NCBI GenBank assembly: GCA_964552465.1
Contig: CAZKGR010000017.1
Coordinates: 9,189-73,188 of the forward strand
Direction of reading: 5' to 3'
DNA from: BMS3BBIN04 sp964552465
GTDB taxonomy: Bacteria; Electryoneota; Electryoneia; Electryoneales; Electryoneaceae
Length of the DNA: 64,000 nucleotides
Shown here: positions 52,259 through 61,437 of the stretch, one piece after another
Numbering within the stretch: the stretch's first letter is position 1
Layout: every line of letters begins with the position of its first letter
Position numbers and translations under genes: made by a program
The notes under the pieces: model-generated
What the model was told of the DNA's origin: nothing
Databases searched by the model: none
Seen by the model: only the letters and a program-made list of their open reading frames with translations

Positions 52259-55200
52259 GTGTATTCATTCACCAAAGGGTTCGCAGGATCGCTGCTGCTG
52301 GTGATGTTGGTATTTACGACGCCAGCACTAGCCGAAACTGTTCAGGATACAATCTTTGTCAACACCACGTGGACCCTCGACAACAGTCCCTATGAAGTCG
52401 TGGGTGATGTGACCGTTGCTGTTGGCGCGACTTTAACGATTGAGCCTGGAGTCGTGGTTGACTTCCAAGGTCCATACGCACTTCACATTGAAGGTATTCT
52501 GGATGCGGTAGGCGCGTATCGCGAGGATCGTGATCCGAGCGAACGTCTTGACCCAGCGAATCTGGATGACGCGTTCTGGATCAGGTTCACTCAGGACATT
52601 GATGGGATTGATGATTCTGAACGTTGGCACGGCCTTCGGTTCAACGAGTCGGAGACGGGTTCACAATTGCACTGGGCAATCATAGAAAATGGGTATGCCC
52701 GTGGCGACTATCCGATGAACAACGGCGGCGGTGTGTTTGTCCGTGCGACGTCTGTGGATCTTCAGCACCTCAAGATCCAGAATTGTAAGGCGGATAATTT
52801 CGGTGGTGGTGTTTATTTATGGTCGACAGCTTCGACCTTCCAGAACAATTTGATTGCAGATTGCTATGCGAATGTTTCTGGAGGTGGTATATACATGGAT
52901 CAAACTTCCCACATCACGTTGCGAAACCTGACAATGGTTGGCAATAGTGCGGGATTATATGGTTTGGCCATCTACTTCGGTCCCAACAACACGGAACCTG
53001 TCATCCGAGCGAGCATTTTCGACGACAACCTGGATGACGGAGGTGACGAAGAATACCCGTTCTATTCGTTAGCGCAGGTTGATTTCCGCTACGGTATTCT
53101 TTCTTCTTTGGGTACCGATCCAGACATCTCTAATTTCTTATTCCCCGATGGTACGTCCTATTTCAAAGAAACAGAATTCTATACTGTCAGTGACAGCTCG
53201 AAGTCGGTGGATAACGGTCCTTCTGATGATGATCGCTGGGTGAATGAACCGGAGCCAAACGGTGGTCCGTTAGGTAACCGAATCAATCTTGGCGCCTGGG
53301 GCGGTACGCCATTCACAGCGAAGTCATTGCCTGTTCCTTCGTATCCGTCCATCACGGATACGGTAGCAGCGGCAAGCATCACAGCGATGGGTGACACGAC
53401 GACAGCCGTAGTGCTGATGAGCAATATCGGCGCTGGTCTGATGACTGTCCGTTATGATAGTGTCGAGTTTATTCAGGACCGGCCAGACGAAGTGTGGGAA
53501 GAAGCGCTGGATGATTGGACAATTCGTCCGTTCGACACCTTCAGTCTGCGCCCCGACAGCAGCAATGGGTTTGAAGTTTTGTATCATCCAAACGACACAG
53601 ATGGTGAGCCGCACCCATCGTACTTCTGGGTTGTGGATTCGGTTTATGTCCGTCTAAACACAGAGACTGGTTCGCTCAAGTACAAGTTGAAGAGCTTCGT
53701 CATCAACCCGATTCTCGATTTGCAAACTTCCGAAATTGATTTCGACAGCGTGAATTTCAATGCTCCGGAAACACTTTATGTCGAGATCGCGAATCATGGT
53801 ACCACACCGTTGAGTCGACCTTCATTTGGTTTCCCGAACGGTAGCTATGGTTTTGGCGATCGTCCAGCTTCCATTGCACCGGACGAATCAGTTGAAATCG
53901 GTATCATCGCTGATCCTGTAGCAAAGGGTCCATTCAGCGGAACAATTTCGGTCACAACGAACGGTGGTTCTGATACTTTTTATGCGACAGCAGAGGCGAT
54001 AGGTCCACAACCGTTCCTTCCGGAATATATCGGCAACAATGACAATCCTGACGACAACATTCTCGATTTTGCGTTTGTAAATAAGGACAGTACTCAACGA
54101 CGATATATCGAGGTCAAGAACGAGGGTAATCGTCCGTTGTTGATTGGATATGAGTCCACGGATGAAGATTTCTTCCTGCATGAAATTTCGGATGGCATGA
54201 TCATCCAACCTGATGCGACAGAAATCTGCACGGTTCTCTTCCGGCCTGACGACACGGAGCGGTTGTATTCTGGAACGTTCACGTTGAAAACGTCGGATAC
54301 ACTTGCGATTCCGCTAACGGCGGAAGACTTCGAGTTTGGTCTGAACGCTCGTTCAACGATTGACGGTCGCTATCTGAGTGGTGACATCCCGAATCTCTCC
54401 AACAACGTACCGCCGGTATGGGGTGCTGAAAACGACTTCAAGTACGTGGTCGCTGGGCCTTCGCGTATTCCGCCAGGCGAATCAATTACGATTCTTCCTG
54501 GTGTGCAGGTCTTTTTCGAGAGCAACGACGAGGCGGTTTCCGATAACACGATTCCCGCATATGTGCTGGTTGAGGGTACGTTGGAAGCGCTTGGTACTGA
54601 AGACAGTACGATAGTGTTCTCCCCACTGAATGAACAATTGGATTCAGATGGGAACCCAATCCGTCTGCGTCACGGAGGCTTAAGGTTCCTTTCCGCCGAG
54701 GATGGAACTCGACTTCAGCATGTCATTATTGACAGTGCGCGAACGTTGGATTACGAGGAAGCTGCAGAAGCTCAAGGCTTCTCGATTTCCGGTGCGAATC
54801 CATGGGTTGAAAACGTGCCAAGCGTATACACTCATGGCGGTGGTATTGCGATCTACAACTGTAGTCCACTGCTGGAAGACGTAACCATCATGAACAGCAT
54901 CAGCTACCAGGACGGTGGCGGTCTGTGGGTGTATCAAAGCGCGCCGACGATTGTCCGTAGCGTGATTAAGAACAACCAGGCTCTTGGTACGAATACGGAT
55001 GGAACAGCTGGCCCAGATGGTGGTGGTGTTGTGTTCTGGGGTTCCAAGCCCAATTTCTACGCCAACATTATTCACAACAATCACGCGGATGGTGATGGTG
55101 GCGCGATTTACGCTCTGTCATTGACTGCAGGCACGATAGCCAACACGCTATGCTATGATAACTTTGCCGGCAATATCGGTGGTGGCGCGATGGTTACAGG

Positions 55201-56581
55201 TTCCAGCAGTCCGCTGTTGTTGAACAACGTGTTCTACAACAACACGGGAACCTCGACAACCGATGGTTTGTACATTTCCGGGTTGTCCAACCTGGTGATG
55301 CGCAATTCGGTTATCTGGGCGGATGCGATGGAAAATTTCGCAATCGTCACCAGCAATTCTTATCCCACAGTTACCAACTGCTTTGTGCTCGGTGGCTTCG
55401 AAGGTGGAGTGGATATTGATAGTACTGAAGCACCGATGTGGGATGCTGAATTCTTCCCAACTGAAGACAGCAACCTCATAGATGCTGGAGCGGCCGGATC
55501 GTCATTTGAAGATTACGCCTTCCCACCATCTGAGGGTGACATTCTGGCGGATATCGGTATTGGTGGCGGACCTTACGCTGGTTTCTGGGGCACACCGTTG
55601 CAGATGGAGATTTTCCGGAATCCAGCCAACAACCGCTCGTTGAACATTCTGGTCAATTCGGAAGAAACGTTGACCAGCACACCCAGTTTGGTGATTAAGC
55701 AGTACAGTGGCACTGAGACGATTGACGCGATGCCAGTTATTTCTGCTGAGTATCAGGCTTGGGGCATGGGCTACGAGGTTGAAGGCTCAACCATTCTCGA
55801 GTTCACTACAGCGGCGCTGTGGGACAATGGCGAACTGGTTGAGGAGACATCTCTTCGCCGGGAAGTGATCGTTAGCGTGTACACGCAGGCAGGTGGTGCA
55901 TCCATCGCAAGCGCGGGTGGTTCCTCATTTACGTTGCCGCCATACGCATTGACCAAAGACGTGTTGTTGTTGGCGAACGACCAACTGAGCGCCGAACTGC
56001 CGCCTGATGCTGAGTTCCTGCGTTCTGCCGGTCCGCGTTTCCATGTTGATGTCCCGTCATCATTCTTCTCGCAACCAGCGCATGTTGTCCTGCCATACGA
56101 TTTGACAATTGTTCGTCGCGGAACTGAGCGCGGCCTGTCCATCTGGTTGGTTGACGAAGCTGGAACTTGGTCACAGTTAGATAGTTTCGTGGATGTTGAT
56201 TCACGGACAATCCAGACGTATACGCAGAAAGCTGGAACCTTCGTAGTTCTATATGAAGCGATGGGACTTACCAGCGAGCTGCTGCCTTCGAGCTCGATGC
56301 TCCACGCCAATTACCCGAACCCATTCAACCCGACCACGACGATTCCGTTCTCGCTCAAGAGTGCCGGAGATGTTCGTTTGGCGGTGTACAACGTGCTTGG
56401 CCAGAAGGTCGCCACGATTGCGAATGGATGGTTTGGACCAGGCGCGCATTCTGTTGTCTGGAATGCCCACGACGATGCAGGCCAGCCGGTGGCCAGCGGC
56501 GTCTATTTCTACCGGATGGAAACCAACGCCAGTGATGGGTCGAACCTCGTTCAGACTCGCAAGCTGGTGCTGATGCGATAA
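52259..56581 (+). CDS. Giant beta-helix surface protein with type A sorting domain
   Basis: A 1440-residue exported protein starting with GTG (GAGGTG site). Signal SLLLVMLVFTTPALAE. Two right-handed beta-helix parts (about 20-330 and 770-1130) have the same 'LTIEPGVVVDFQGPYALHIEGILDAVG' opening and coils such as GGGVYLWSTASTFQNNLIADC. Between them is an Ig-like 'choice-of-anchor' region (residues 480-690: LQTSEIDFDSVNFNAPETLYVEIANHG). The tail is a sorting domain at about 1347 (ANYPNPFNPTTTIPFSL) ending QTRKLVLMR. It is probably a surface-displayed adhesin or carbohydrate-active protein. Confidence 0.82.
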   Translation: MYSFTKGFAGSLLLVMLVFTTPALAETVQDTIFVNTTWTLDNSPYEVVGDVTVAVGATLTIEPGVVVDFQGPYALHIEGILDAVGAYREDRDPSERLDPANLDDAFWIRFTQDIDGIDDSERWHGLRFNESETGSQLHWAIIENGYARGDYPMNNGGGVFVRATSVDLQHLKIQNCKADNFGGGVYLWSTASTFQNNLIADCYANVSGGGIYMDQTSHITLRNLTMVGNSAGLYGLAIYFGPNNTEPVIRASIFDDNLDDGGDEEYPFYSLAQVDFRYGILSSLGTDPDISNFLFPDGTSYFKETEFYTVSDSSKSVDNGPSDDDRWVNEPEPNGGPLGNRINLGAWGGTPFTAKSLPVPSYPSITDTVAAASITAMGDTTTAVVLMSNIGAGLMTVRYDSVEFIQDRPDEVWEEALDDWTIRPFDTFSLRPDSSNGFEVLYHPNDTDGEPHPSYFWVVDSVYVRLNTETGSLKYKLKSFVINPILDLQTSEIDFDSVNFNAPETLYVEIANHGTTPLSRPSFGFPNGSYGFGDRPASIAPDESVEIGIIADPVAKGPFSGTISVTTNGGSDTFYATAEAIGPQPFLPEYIGNNDNPDDNILDFAFVNKDSTQRRYIEVKNEGNRPLLIGYESTDEDFFLHEISDGMIIQPDATEICTVLFRPDDTERLYSGTFTLKTSDTLAIPLTAEDFEFGLNARSTIDGRYLSGDIPNLSNNVPPVWGAENDFKYVVAGPSRIPPGESITILPGVQVFFESNDEAVSDNTIPAYVLVEGTLEALGTEDSTIVFSPLNEQLDSDGNPIRLRHGGLRFLSAEDGTRLQHVIIDSARTLDYEEAAEAQGFSISGANPWVENVPSVYTHGGGIAIYNCSPLLEDVTIMNSISYQDGGGLWVYQSAPTIVRSVIKNNQALGTNTDGTAGPDGGGVVFWGSKPNFYANIIHNNHADGDGGAIYALSLTAGTIANTLCYDNFAGNIGGGAMVTGSSSPLLLNNVFYNNTGTSTTDGLYISGLSNLVMRNSVIWADAMENFAIVTSNSYPTVTNCFVLGGFEGGVDIDSTEAPMWDAEFFPTEDSNLIDAGAAGSSFEDYAFPPSEGDILADIGIGGGPYAGFWGTPLQMEIFRNPANNRSLNILVNSEETLTSTPSLVIKQYSGTETIDAMPVISAEYQAWGMGYEVEGSTILEFTTAALWDNGELVEETSLRREVIVSVYTQAGGASIASAGGSSFTLPPYALTKDVLLLANDQLSAELPPDAEFLRSAGPRFHVDVPSSFFSQPAHVVLPYDLTIVRRGTERGLSIWLVDEAGTWSQLDSFVDVDSRTIQTYTQKAGTFVVLYEAMGLTSELLPSSSMLHANYPNPFNPTTTIPFSLKSAGDVRLAVYNVLGQKVATIANGWFGPGAHSVVWNAHDDAGQPVASGVYFYRMETNASDGSNLVQTRKLVLMR

Positions 56582-56593
56582 GGAGAGTTTCAG

Positions 56594-57214
56594 ATGCAAT
56601 TTCGCTACCTGAAATGGGCGCAAATGTTGCTCATCCTCGGATTCGGCCTGATGTTGTTTGGCTGTGGGCCGGACGATCCAGAGGATCCACCTGAAGATCT
56701 TGATGCAGTGACGTTGGTCCGGTTGGGCTGGAGTGCGTTTGAATCCCTTGACTACATCGGGGCACTGGAATACTTCGAAGAAGCAATCCGCAAAGATTCG
56801 AGCTCTCCAGACGCATATAGCGGCGCCGGTTGGACTTCATATGAGAGCGCCGATTACGCCGCAGCTCGCGTTTACTGGGAAGACGGCCTGGCACTTGATG
56901 CCACCAGCTTCGACATTCGCGCGGGAATGGGTTTCCTCGAGCATGATGAGGAAAACTACACTGCTTCAGTGACGATGTTTACGGGTGTTCTCGAAGACAA
57001 TTCGAACTACACATTCGTACATCGAGCTGGTTTGGATTACAACGATTTGCGCGTAACAATGGCCTATGACTATTACGCGCAGAACTTGATGACCGATGCG
57101 TTGCAGCAAGTTCAGGTCTTGAATCCATTGTTTCATGCTAACGTGGACACACCGGATGGCGTAGCAGAGTTGAGCGAAGAAATCGCGCGGCTTAACGACG
57201 TCTATCGCGGATAA
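56594..57214 (+). CDS. TPR-repeat lipoprotein
   Basis: A 206-residue lipoprotein, signal MLLILGFGLMLFGC. Two to three tetratricopeptide repeats are seen (ALEYFEEAIRKDSSSPDAYSGAGWTSYESADYAAARVYWEDGLALD). Such proteins act as adaptors in envelope complexes. The gene starts 12 bp after the giant protein gene (AGGAGA site) and 15 bp before the next lipoprotein, so it is in the same transcript. Confidence 0.8.
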   Translation: MQFRYLKWAQMLLILGFGLMLFGCGPDDPEDPPEDLDAVTLVRLGWSAFESLDYIGALEYFEEAIRKDSSSPDAYSGAGWTSYESADYAAARVYWEDGLALDATSFDIRAGMGFLEHDEENYTASVTMFTGVLEDNSNYTFVHRAGLDYNDLRVTMAYDYYAQNLMTDALQQVQVLNPLFHANVDTPDGVAELSEEIARLNDVYRG

Positions 57215-57229
57215 TCAGGAGAGGTTGAC

Positions 57230-59308
57230 ATGCGAAGCCGAGCATTCTATCTCCTCGTGGCGCTTTTGATTCTGCCCGTAACACTCTGGATGACTGGGTG
57301 TACGGATTTTCAGGGTGACATTCATGAGAATGTGCCGCCAGAAGTGGAGTTTGTAAATGTCCACGCCGACATCGATACTGTTGAGTACGATGACAATGGC
57401 GATCCAATTCCAATCGACACCCTTGTGTATGATTATGCACCGGTGATCCACTGGAAGGGGTCGGACGCGGACGGGTTTATCGAGTACTATTCGTATGCGG
57501 ACATCACGGATGCCGCAGCGATTGAGAATCCGTTGGATTACGTTCCTCGAATTCCGCAGGAAGCTTGGGTGGATACTATTGCCACCGAAGCAACGATTTT
57601 CCTGTTGAGCGAAGAGGATGAAGTGACGGAGCACGTGTTCTACTTGCGTGCGTTCGACGACAAGGGTGCGGAAAGCGACATCGAGTATCGTCGTTTCTTC
57701 CGGACGAACAACGCGCCGACAATTCCTCGTATCGGCTTGACGGGAGAAGACGAAGAGACGTTTGCTGCCCGTTATGTGGTTGAGGACACGTTGTTTACTG
57801 CCCCAGAGTACACAACAACGTATAACGGCATCCAATTCTCGTGGCGAGGATCAGATCCGGATGACAAGGCGCTGTTCACCATTCCGCTAGAATTTCAGTC
57901 GATCCTGGTGAAATCCCCTGCCGAGACGGTGTTTGTCAGTCAGTGGACGGACAATGTTGATGCGGTATTGGTCGATTTGGAGACGGGTTACTACACGTTG
58001 AATGTGTGGGCTCGTGATGATGGTCTGACCAAATCGGTTGCTCCGGCTCGAGCTGAATTCAACGTGATTCGTCCGACTTTTGAAAACAACCTGTTGGTAG
58101 TTCTCGAGTCACCATTCTCAAATTTCAGCGTGCTTAGTCCTCCGACTCGCGAGGATATTCGCACGTATTACGAGGAGTTGCTCGCGGATGTTGCACCACA
58201 GGTTACTGCAGCGGACCTGAATATGGCAGACGGTGTGGATGTTCGTTTCCACGCAGTTGAGAACGTCAGCGAATCCGTTTCTCGATCATTGATTTCACAG
58301 TACAAGATGGTAATCTTCATTGCTGACCATCTGAATTTCACTGAGACGATGACGGGATACAATGAAGATTGGAAACAGCCAGTAGTTGAAGATTACATAA
58401 GGGTTGGCGGGCGTGTCTGGCAAACCGGTCGTTGTCTCACAAATGCTCTTGCCTACGGTAGGAATGCGGACGGCATTGTTCTTTACAACGAATTCTTTGC
58501 CATTGACAGCCTGGCTATGCCTCCTGAAGAGGCATATGTAGACATTGCGGCGATACCCGTGCCAGCGGCCTATGCAGAGTTCATCCACACTCTGCCAGGG
58601 TTGGAAGAATTTTCACCGCTGGTGTTCGACACGTTAAAGGTCAGAGAGAACGCGTTGATCAATCCGTTAACCGATGAACCAGCATATGCCGAAGGTCATT
58701 TCGGCATGACCGGAGTTGACCGCTTGCTCCGTGGTTTTATGGCGGAAACGACGCAGCAATTCTATTCTGGCACATACGGTCTGGAAGTTGACGTTGTTGA
58801 CGAAGACGCTATTGTCCTCGGCGAAGGTGTTCGCATCGGTCCGACGAACTATCCGATCGATAATGATTATCCTAGCGCCTACCCAGCAACAGCGACAAAC
58901 GCTTTCCTCGCCCTGGCGAATGAGAATGTCAGCGAAGTAAGCAGTATCATCAATTGGACATTCCAGCAGGAAGGTAAGCTGAACTGGGAAGCGCAGCCGG
59001 TGGTAGTGAACAACGATCTCGTGTTCATCAGCTATGATGAAGGGGATCAGTGGCAGCACAGTGACAGCATTCAGGTTGATTATCGGTACAATCCGATCTC
59101 AGTGATGCATTTGAAGCCCGTCGAGATCCGTGTCGAAGGCACGCAGGGTGGCAACCAGTTGAATCCGTTTGCTCAGCTTCGTTATCGTACCGCGATTTCC
59201 ACATTCTCGTACTATTTTGTAGAACGTGATGGTGCGGAAGAAGCATGGATCGAGATGTTAAACTGGTTCTTCAACCCAAATCTGAACAATGTGCGTTTTG
59301 ATTTCTAG
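57230..59308 (+). CDS. Large lipoprotein, unknown function
   Basis: A 692-residue lipoprotein, signal LVALLILPVTLWMTGC. Ig-like strands are seen near 60-160 and 165-270 (APVIHWKGSDADGFIEYYSY, YNGIQFSWRGSDPDDKALF). A middle domain (about 280-540: LLVVLESPFSNFSVLSPPTREDIRTYYEELLADV, MVIFIADHLNFTETM, GRVWQTGRCL) resembles a Rossmann/flavodoxin-like fold. No catalytic motif is certain. It ends the seven-gene cluster and is followed by a terminator. Confidence 0.7.
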   Translation: MRSRAFYLLVALLILPVTLWMTGCTDFQGDIHENVPPEVEFVNVHADIDTVEYDDNGDPIPIDTLVYDYAPVIHWKGSDADGFIEYYSYADITDAAAIENPLDYVPRIPQEAWVDTIATEATIFLLSEEDEVTEHVFYLRAFDDKGAESDIEYRRFFRTNNAPTIPRIGLTGEDEETFAARYVVEDTLFTAPEYTTTYNGIQFSWRGSDPDDKALFTIPLEFQSILVKSPAETVFVSQWTDNVDAVLVDLETGYYTLNVWARDDGLTKSVAPARAEFNVIRPTFENNLLVVLESPFSNFSVLSPPTREDIRTYYEELLADVAPQVTAADLNMADGVDVRFHAVENVSESVSRSLISQYKMVIFIADHLNFTETMTGYNEDWKQPVVEDYIRVGGRVWQTGRCLTNALAYGRNADGIVLYNEFFAIDSLAMPPEEAYVDIAAIPVPAAYAEFIHTLPGLEEFSPLVFDTLKVRENALINPLTDEPAYAEGHFGMTGVDRLLRGFMAETTQQFYSGTYGLEVDVVDEDAIVLGEGVRIGPTNYPIDNDYPSAYPATATNAFLALANENVSEVSSIINWTFQQEGKLNWEAQPVVVNNDLVFISYDEGDQWQHSDSIQVDYRYNPISVMHLKPVEIRVEGTQGGNQLNPFAQLRYRTAISTFSYYFVERDGAEEAWIEMLNWFFNPNLNNVRFDF

Positions 59309-59333
59309 CGACCTGTTTCAAACAGAATTGTTC

Positions 59334-59364
59334 AATCCCGGTCATTCAGTGGCCGGGATTTTTT
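59334..59364 (+). terminator. Terminator ending the seven-gene cluster
   Basis: A 12-bp stem with two wobbles (aatcccggtcat at 59334-59345 / gtggccgggatt at 59349-59360), loop tca, then TTTT. It overlaps the last codons of the convergent glycosyltransferase gene, where it encodes KIPATE. Confidence 0.8.
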
Positions 59365-61312
59365 GTGGCTGGGAATTAAGGTTTTGCAGAGCGTCGTGTG
59401 TGGGTTGAAACTCTGGATGAGCGGCAAGTAACATCTGAAGCTCGGTTCTCGCATCGTCGAGAAGACCGGCAGCAGCGAGTAGAACAGCATGATTGTAAGC
59501 GTATTGCGGATCGTTCGGAGAAAGATCAACAGCTTCGGAGCTGAGCGACAACGCGAGCTCCCAATGTTCACGTTCGGCGGCGCTTGAAGCTTGTCGCGTC
59601 AGCAACCTCAACAGATTCAGGCGTGCGTCGTCATGAGTTTGGTCCGCTTCAATCGCTCGCCGATATGCGAGCAACGCCGGGTCTGGATTCCCCAATTGTT
59701 CCTGAACAACACCAAGGTTGTTCCACGCCATCGCACTCTCTGGTCGCAGGCCCAGTTCGGCCTCGAACTGGAAGCGAGCTTCGGTGAGGTTACCCAATTG
59801 CAATTCAATAACCCCGAGGTTGAGGTGACCGTGGCGTGCATTCGGATACTCACTGAGCAACTGTATGAAGGCTTCACGTGCTTCATCAATGCGGTCGAGA
59901 CGCAGTAATGCGTTTGCGCGGTGCAATTGCCAAGCGCCATCCTGGTTAATTGCTTGAATGGGTCGTGGGATGAGCACGATCGCTGAAATTGCGACGAAGG
60001 CTGTGAGTCGTAAAATCCACACACGTCGGGCAACAACTTTTCGATAATAACCCGGCAGTAGTTGGTCGAGTCCGTATGCGAAGAGCAGGATCAGCACCGG
60101 CGTGAGTGGGAAACGATAGCGCGCATTGACAAAGAACGCGATGACAACTAAACCGTGAATCAATGCGATCAGGATTGCGGGGCGAAAGTGTTGCACCTTT
60201 CGCCAGGCGGACACGCTGAAAACGAGTCCAATAATCGTGATCAGCGGGAAGCCGACTATCATCAGAAGGGCGATCAACGGTTGTGTGTGCCACAGGTACG
60301 GCATCAACGGACGATTATTGCCGAGCTCGCGCCAGTTGACAAGTGCCAGAATTTTGCGAAATGTCAGTGAGATTGCCAAACCAGGATGAAATTGCCAGAA
60401 TGAAATGGCGCGATCCACGTAGTAGTCGGACACTTCTGCAGCGGTCAATGTTCTTCCTGCGGCACGATCAGCGCGGAATTCAGTTTGTGCCTGTGTCCAG
60501 TCCGGTCCGAAGTCCGGATCTATCGCATACGCACCGCTCGCACCTGAATGGTTGCCGAGGAAAAGGTTGATTCCACCCTGGGTACTCAGGGACCAGCCAC
60601 CGCCGTACCGTGCATTATGACTCAGAATTGGCATCAGAAGCAGCGCAGCCAGCGCAGTTGAAGCTATCAGTATCAAACTGCGACGCAGATACGGGATATG
60701 CTGTTGTCCGCCCGCCCACCAGGCACCAAAAATAAGCGCCGGCGTATAGACTAGAGCATTCGCTCGCAGTGCACACATCGCCGCTGCAAGAATTGCTAGT
60801 TGCAGAGTGTGGAATGTCCAGTGCTTCCGTGCTGAGCTGTCGAGCAGAATCAGCATGCCGATCACGCCGGATGTGAACAGGCTGGCGATCAGTCCTTCGC
60901 CGTCAAAGTAGATAGATGTGCCATATAGCGCCCAACCGAGTCCAGCAAACCACGCGGCTCTGGTCCCAAACCAACGACCGGCGAGAAAGGCCAATCCACC
61001 GGCCATCATTGCACTGATCATGGTTTGCAGAATGCGGACAGGCCAGAATGTGTCACCGAAAAATGCCCCTAGCCCTGCAATTAAACTGGGATAGAATGGT
61101 GCGCGGTAGAATGGTTCATTGGGAACAGGCCCGGAGAACATCGCATCAGCCCAGTTGCGATAGAGTTCTGCATCCATCCCTGGACTGAGGAACGTTGGCT
61201 CATGGCTGGCGAAGAGCAGGTAAAACGCGCGTATTGCCAGCGCGACCAACGCACTGATCCACGCCGCGTTCCAATTGTAGCCATCCATTAACCGATCGGT
61301 CACCGTATTCAT
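59342..61312 (-). CDS. Membrane glycosyltransferase (GT39/ArnT-like) with TPR tail
   Basis: A 656-residue inner-membrane protein with about ten hydrophobic segments. Early on, LSPGMDAELYRNWADAMFSGPVPNEPFYRAPFYPSLIAGLGAFFGDTFWPVRI contains the acidic DAE and the P-F-YP pattern of dolichol/undecaprenyl-phosphate mannosyltransferase-type (GT-C) enzymes. The last 200 residues are tetratricopeptide repeats (HLNLGVIELQLGNLTEARFQFEAEL). This suggests lipid-linked sugar transfer to a protein or polymer outside the membrane. The start is uncertain: ATG at 61312 is used, but a GTG at 61360 and an ATG at 61288 are possible. Confidence 0.8.
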   Translation of the reverse strand: MNTVTDRLMDGYNWNAAWISALVALAIRAFYLLFASHEPTFLSPGMDAELYRNWADAMFSGPVPNEPFYRAPFYPSLIAGLGAFFGDTFWPVRILQTMISAMMAGGLAFLAGRWFGTRAAWFAGLGWALYGTSIYFDGEGLIASLFTSGVIGMLILLDSSARKHWTFHTLQLAILAAAMCALRANALVYTPALIFGAWWAGGQQHIPYLRRSLILIASTALAALLLMPILSHNARYGGGWSLSTQGGINLFLGNHSGASGAYAIDPDFGPDWTQAQTEFRADRAAGRTLTAAEVSDYYVDRAISFWQFHPGLAISLTFRKILALVNWRELGNNRPLMPYLWHTQPLIALLMIVGFPLITIIGLVFSVSAWRKVQHFRPAILIALIHGLVVIAFFVNARYRFPLTPVLILLFAYGLDQLLPGYYRKVVARRVWILRLTAFVAISAIVLIPRPIQAINQDGAWQLHRANALLRLDRIDEAREAFIQLLSEYPNARHGHLNLGVIELQLGNLTEARFQFEAELGLRPESAMAWNNLGVVQEQLGNPDPALLAYRRAIEADQTHDDARLNLLRLLTRQASSAAEREHWELALSLSSEAVDLSPNDPQYAYNHAVLLAAAGLLDDARTELQMLLAAHPEFQPTHDALQNLNSQPQKIPATE

Positions 61313-61437
61313 CAGCCTGCGTTGTGCGAGTAATCCGACTTGCGTGGCAAGTTGGGCCACACGGGTTGTTGATCAAGGTTGAAGATAGTGGATTTGAACA
61401 GGTCCGTGCTTGCTTCGCAAGCGCGTTTGCAAGCAGA

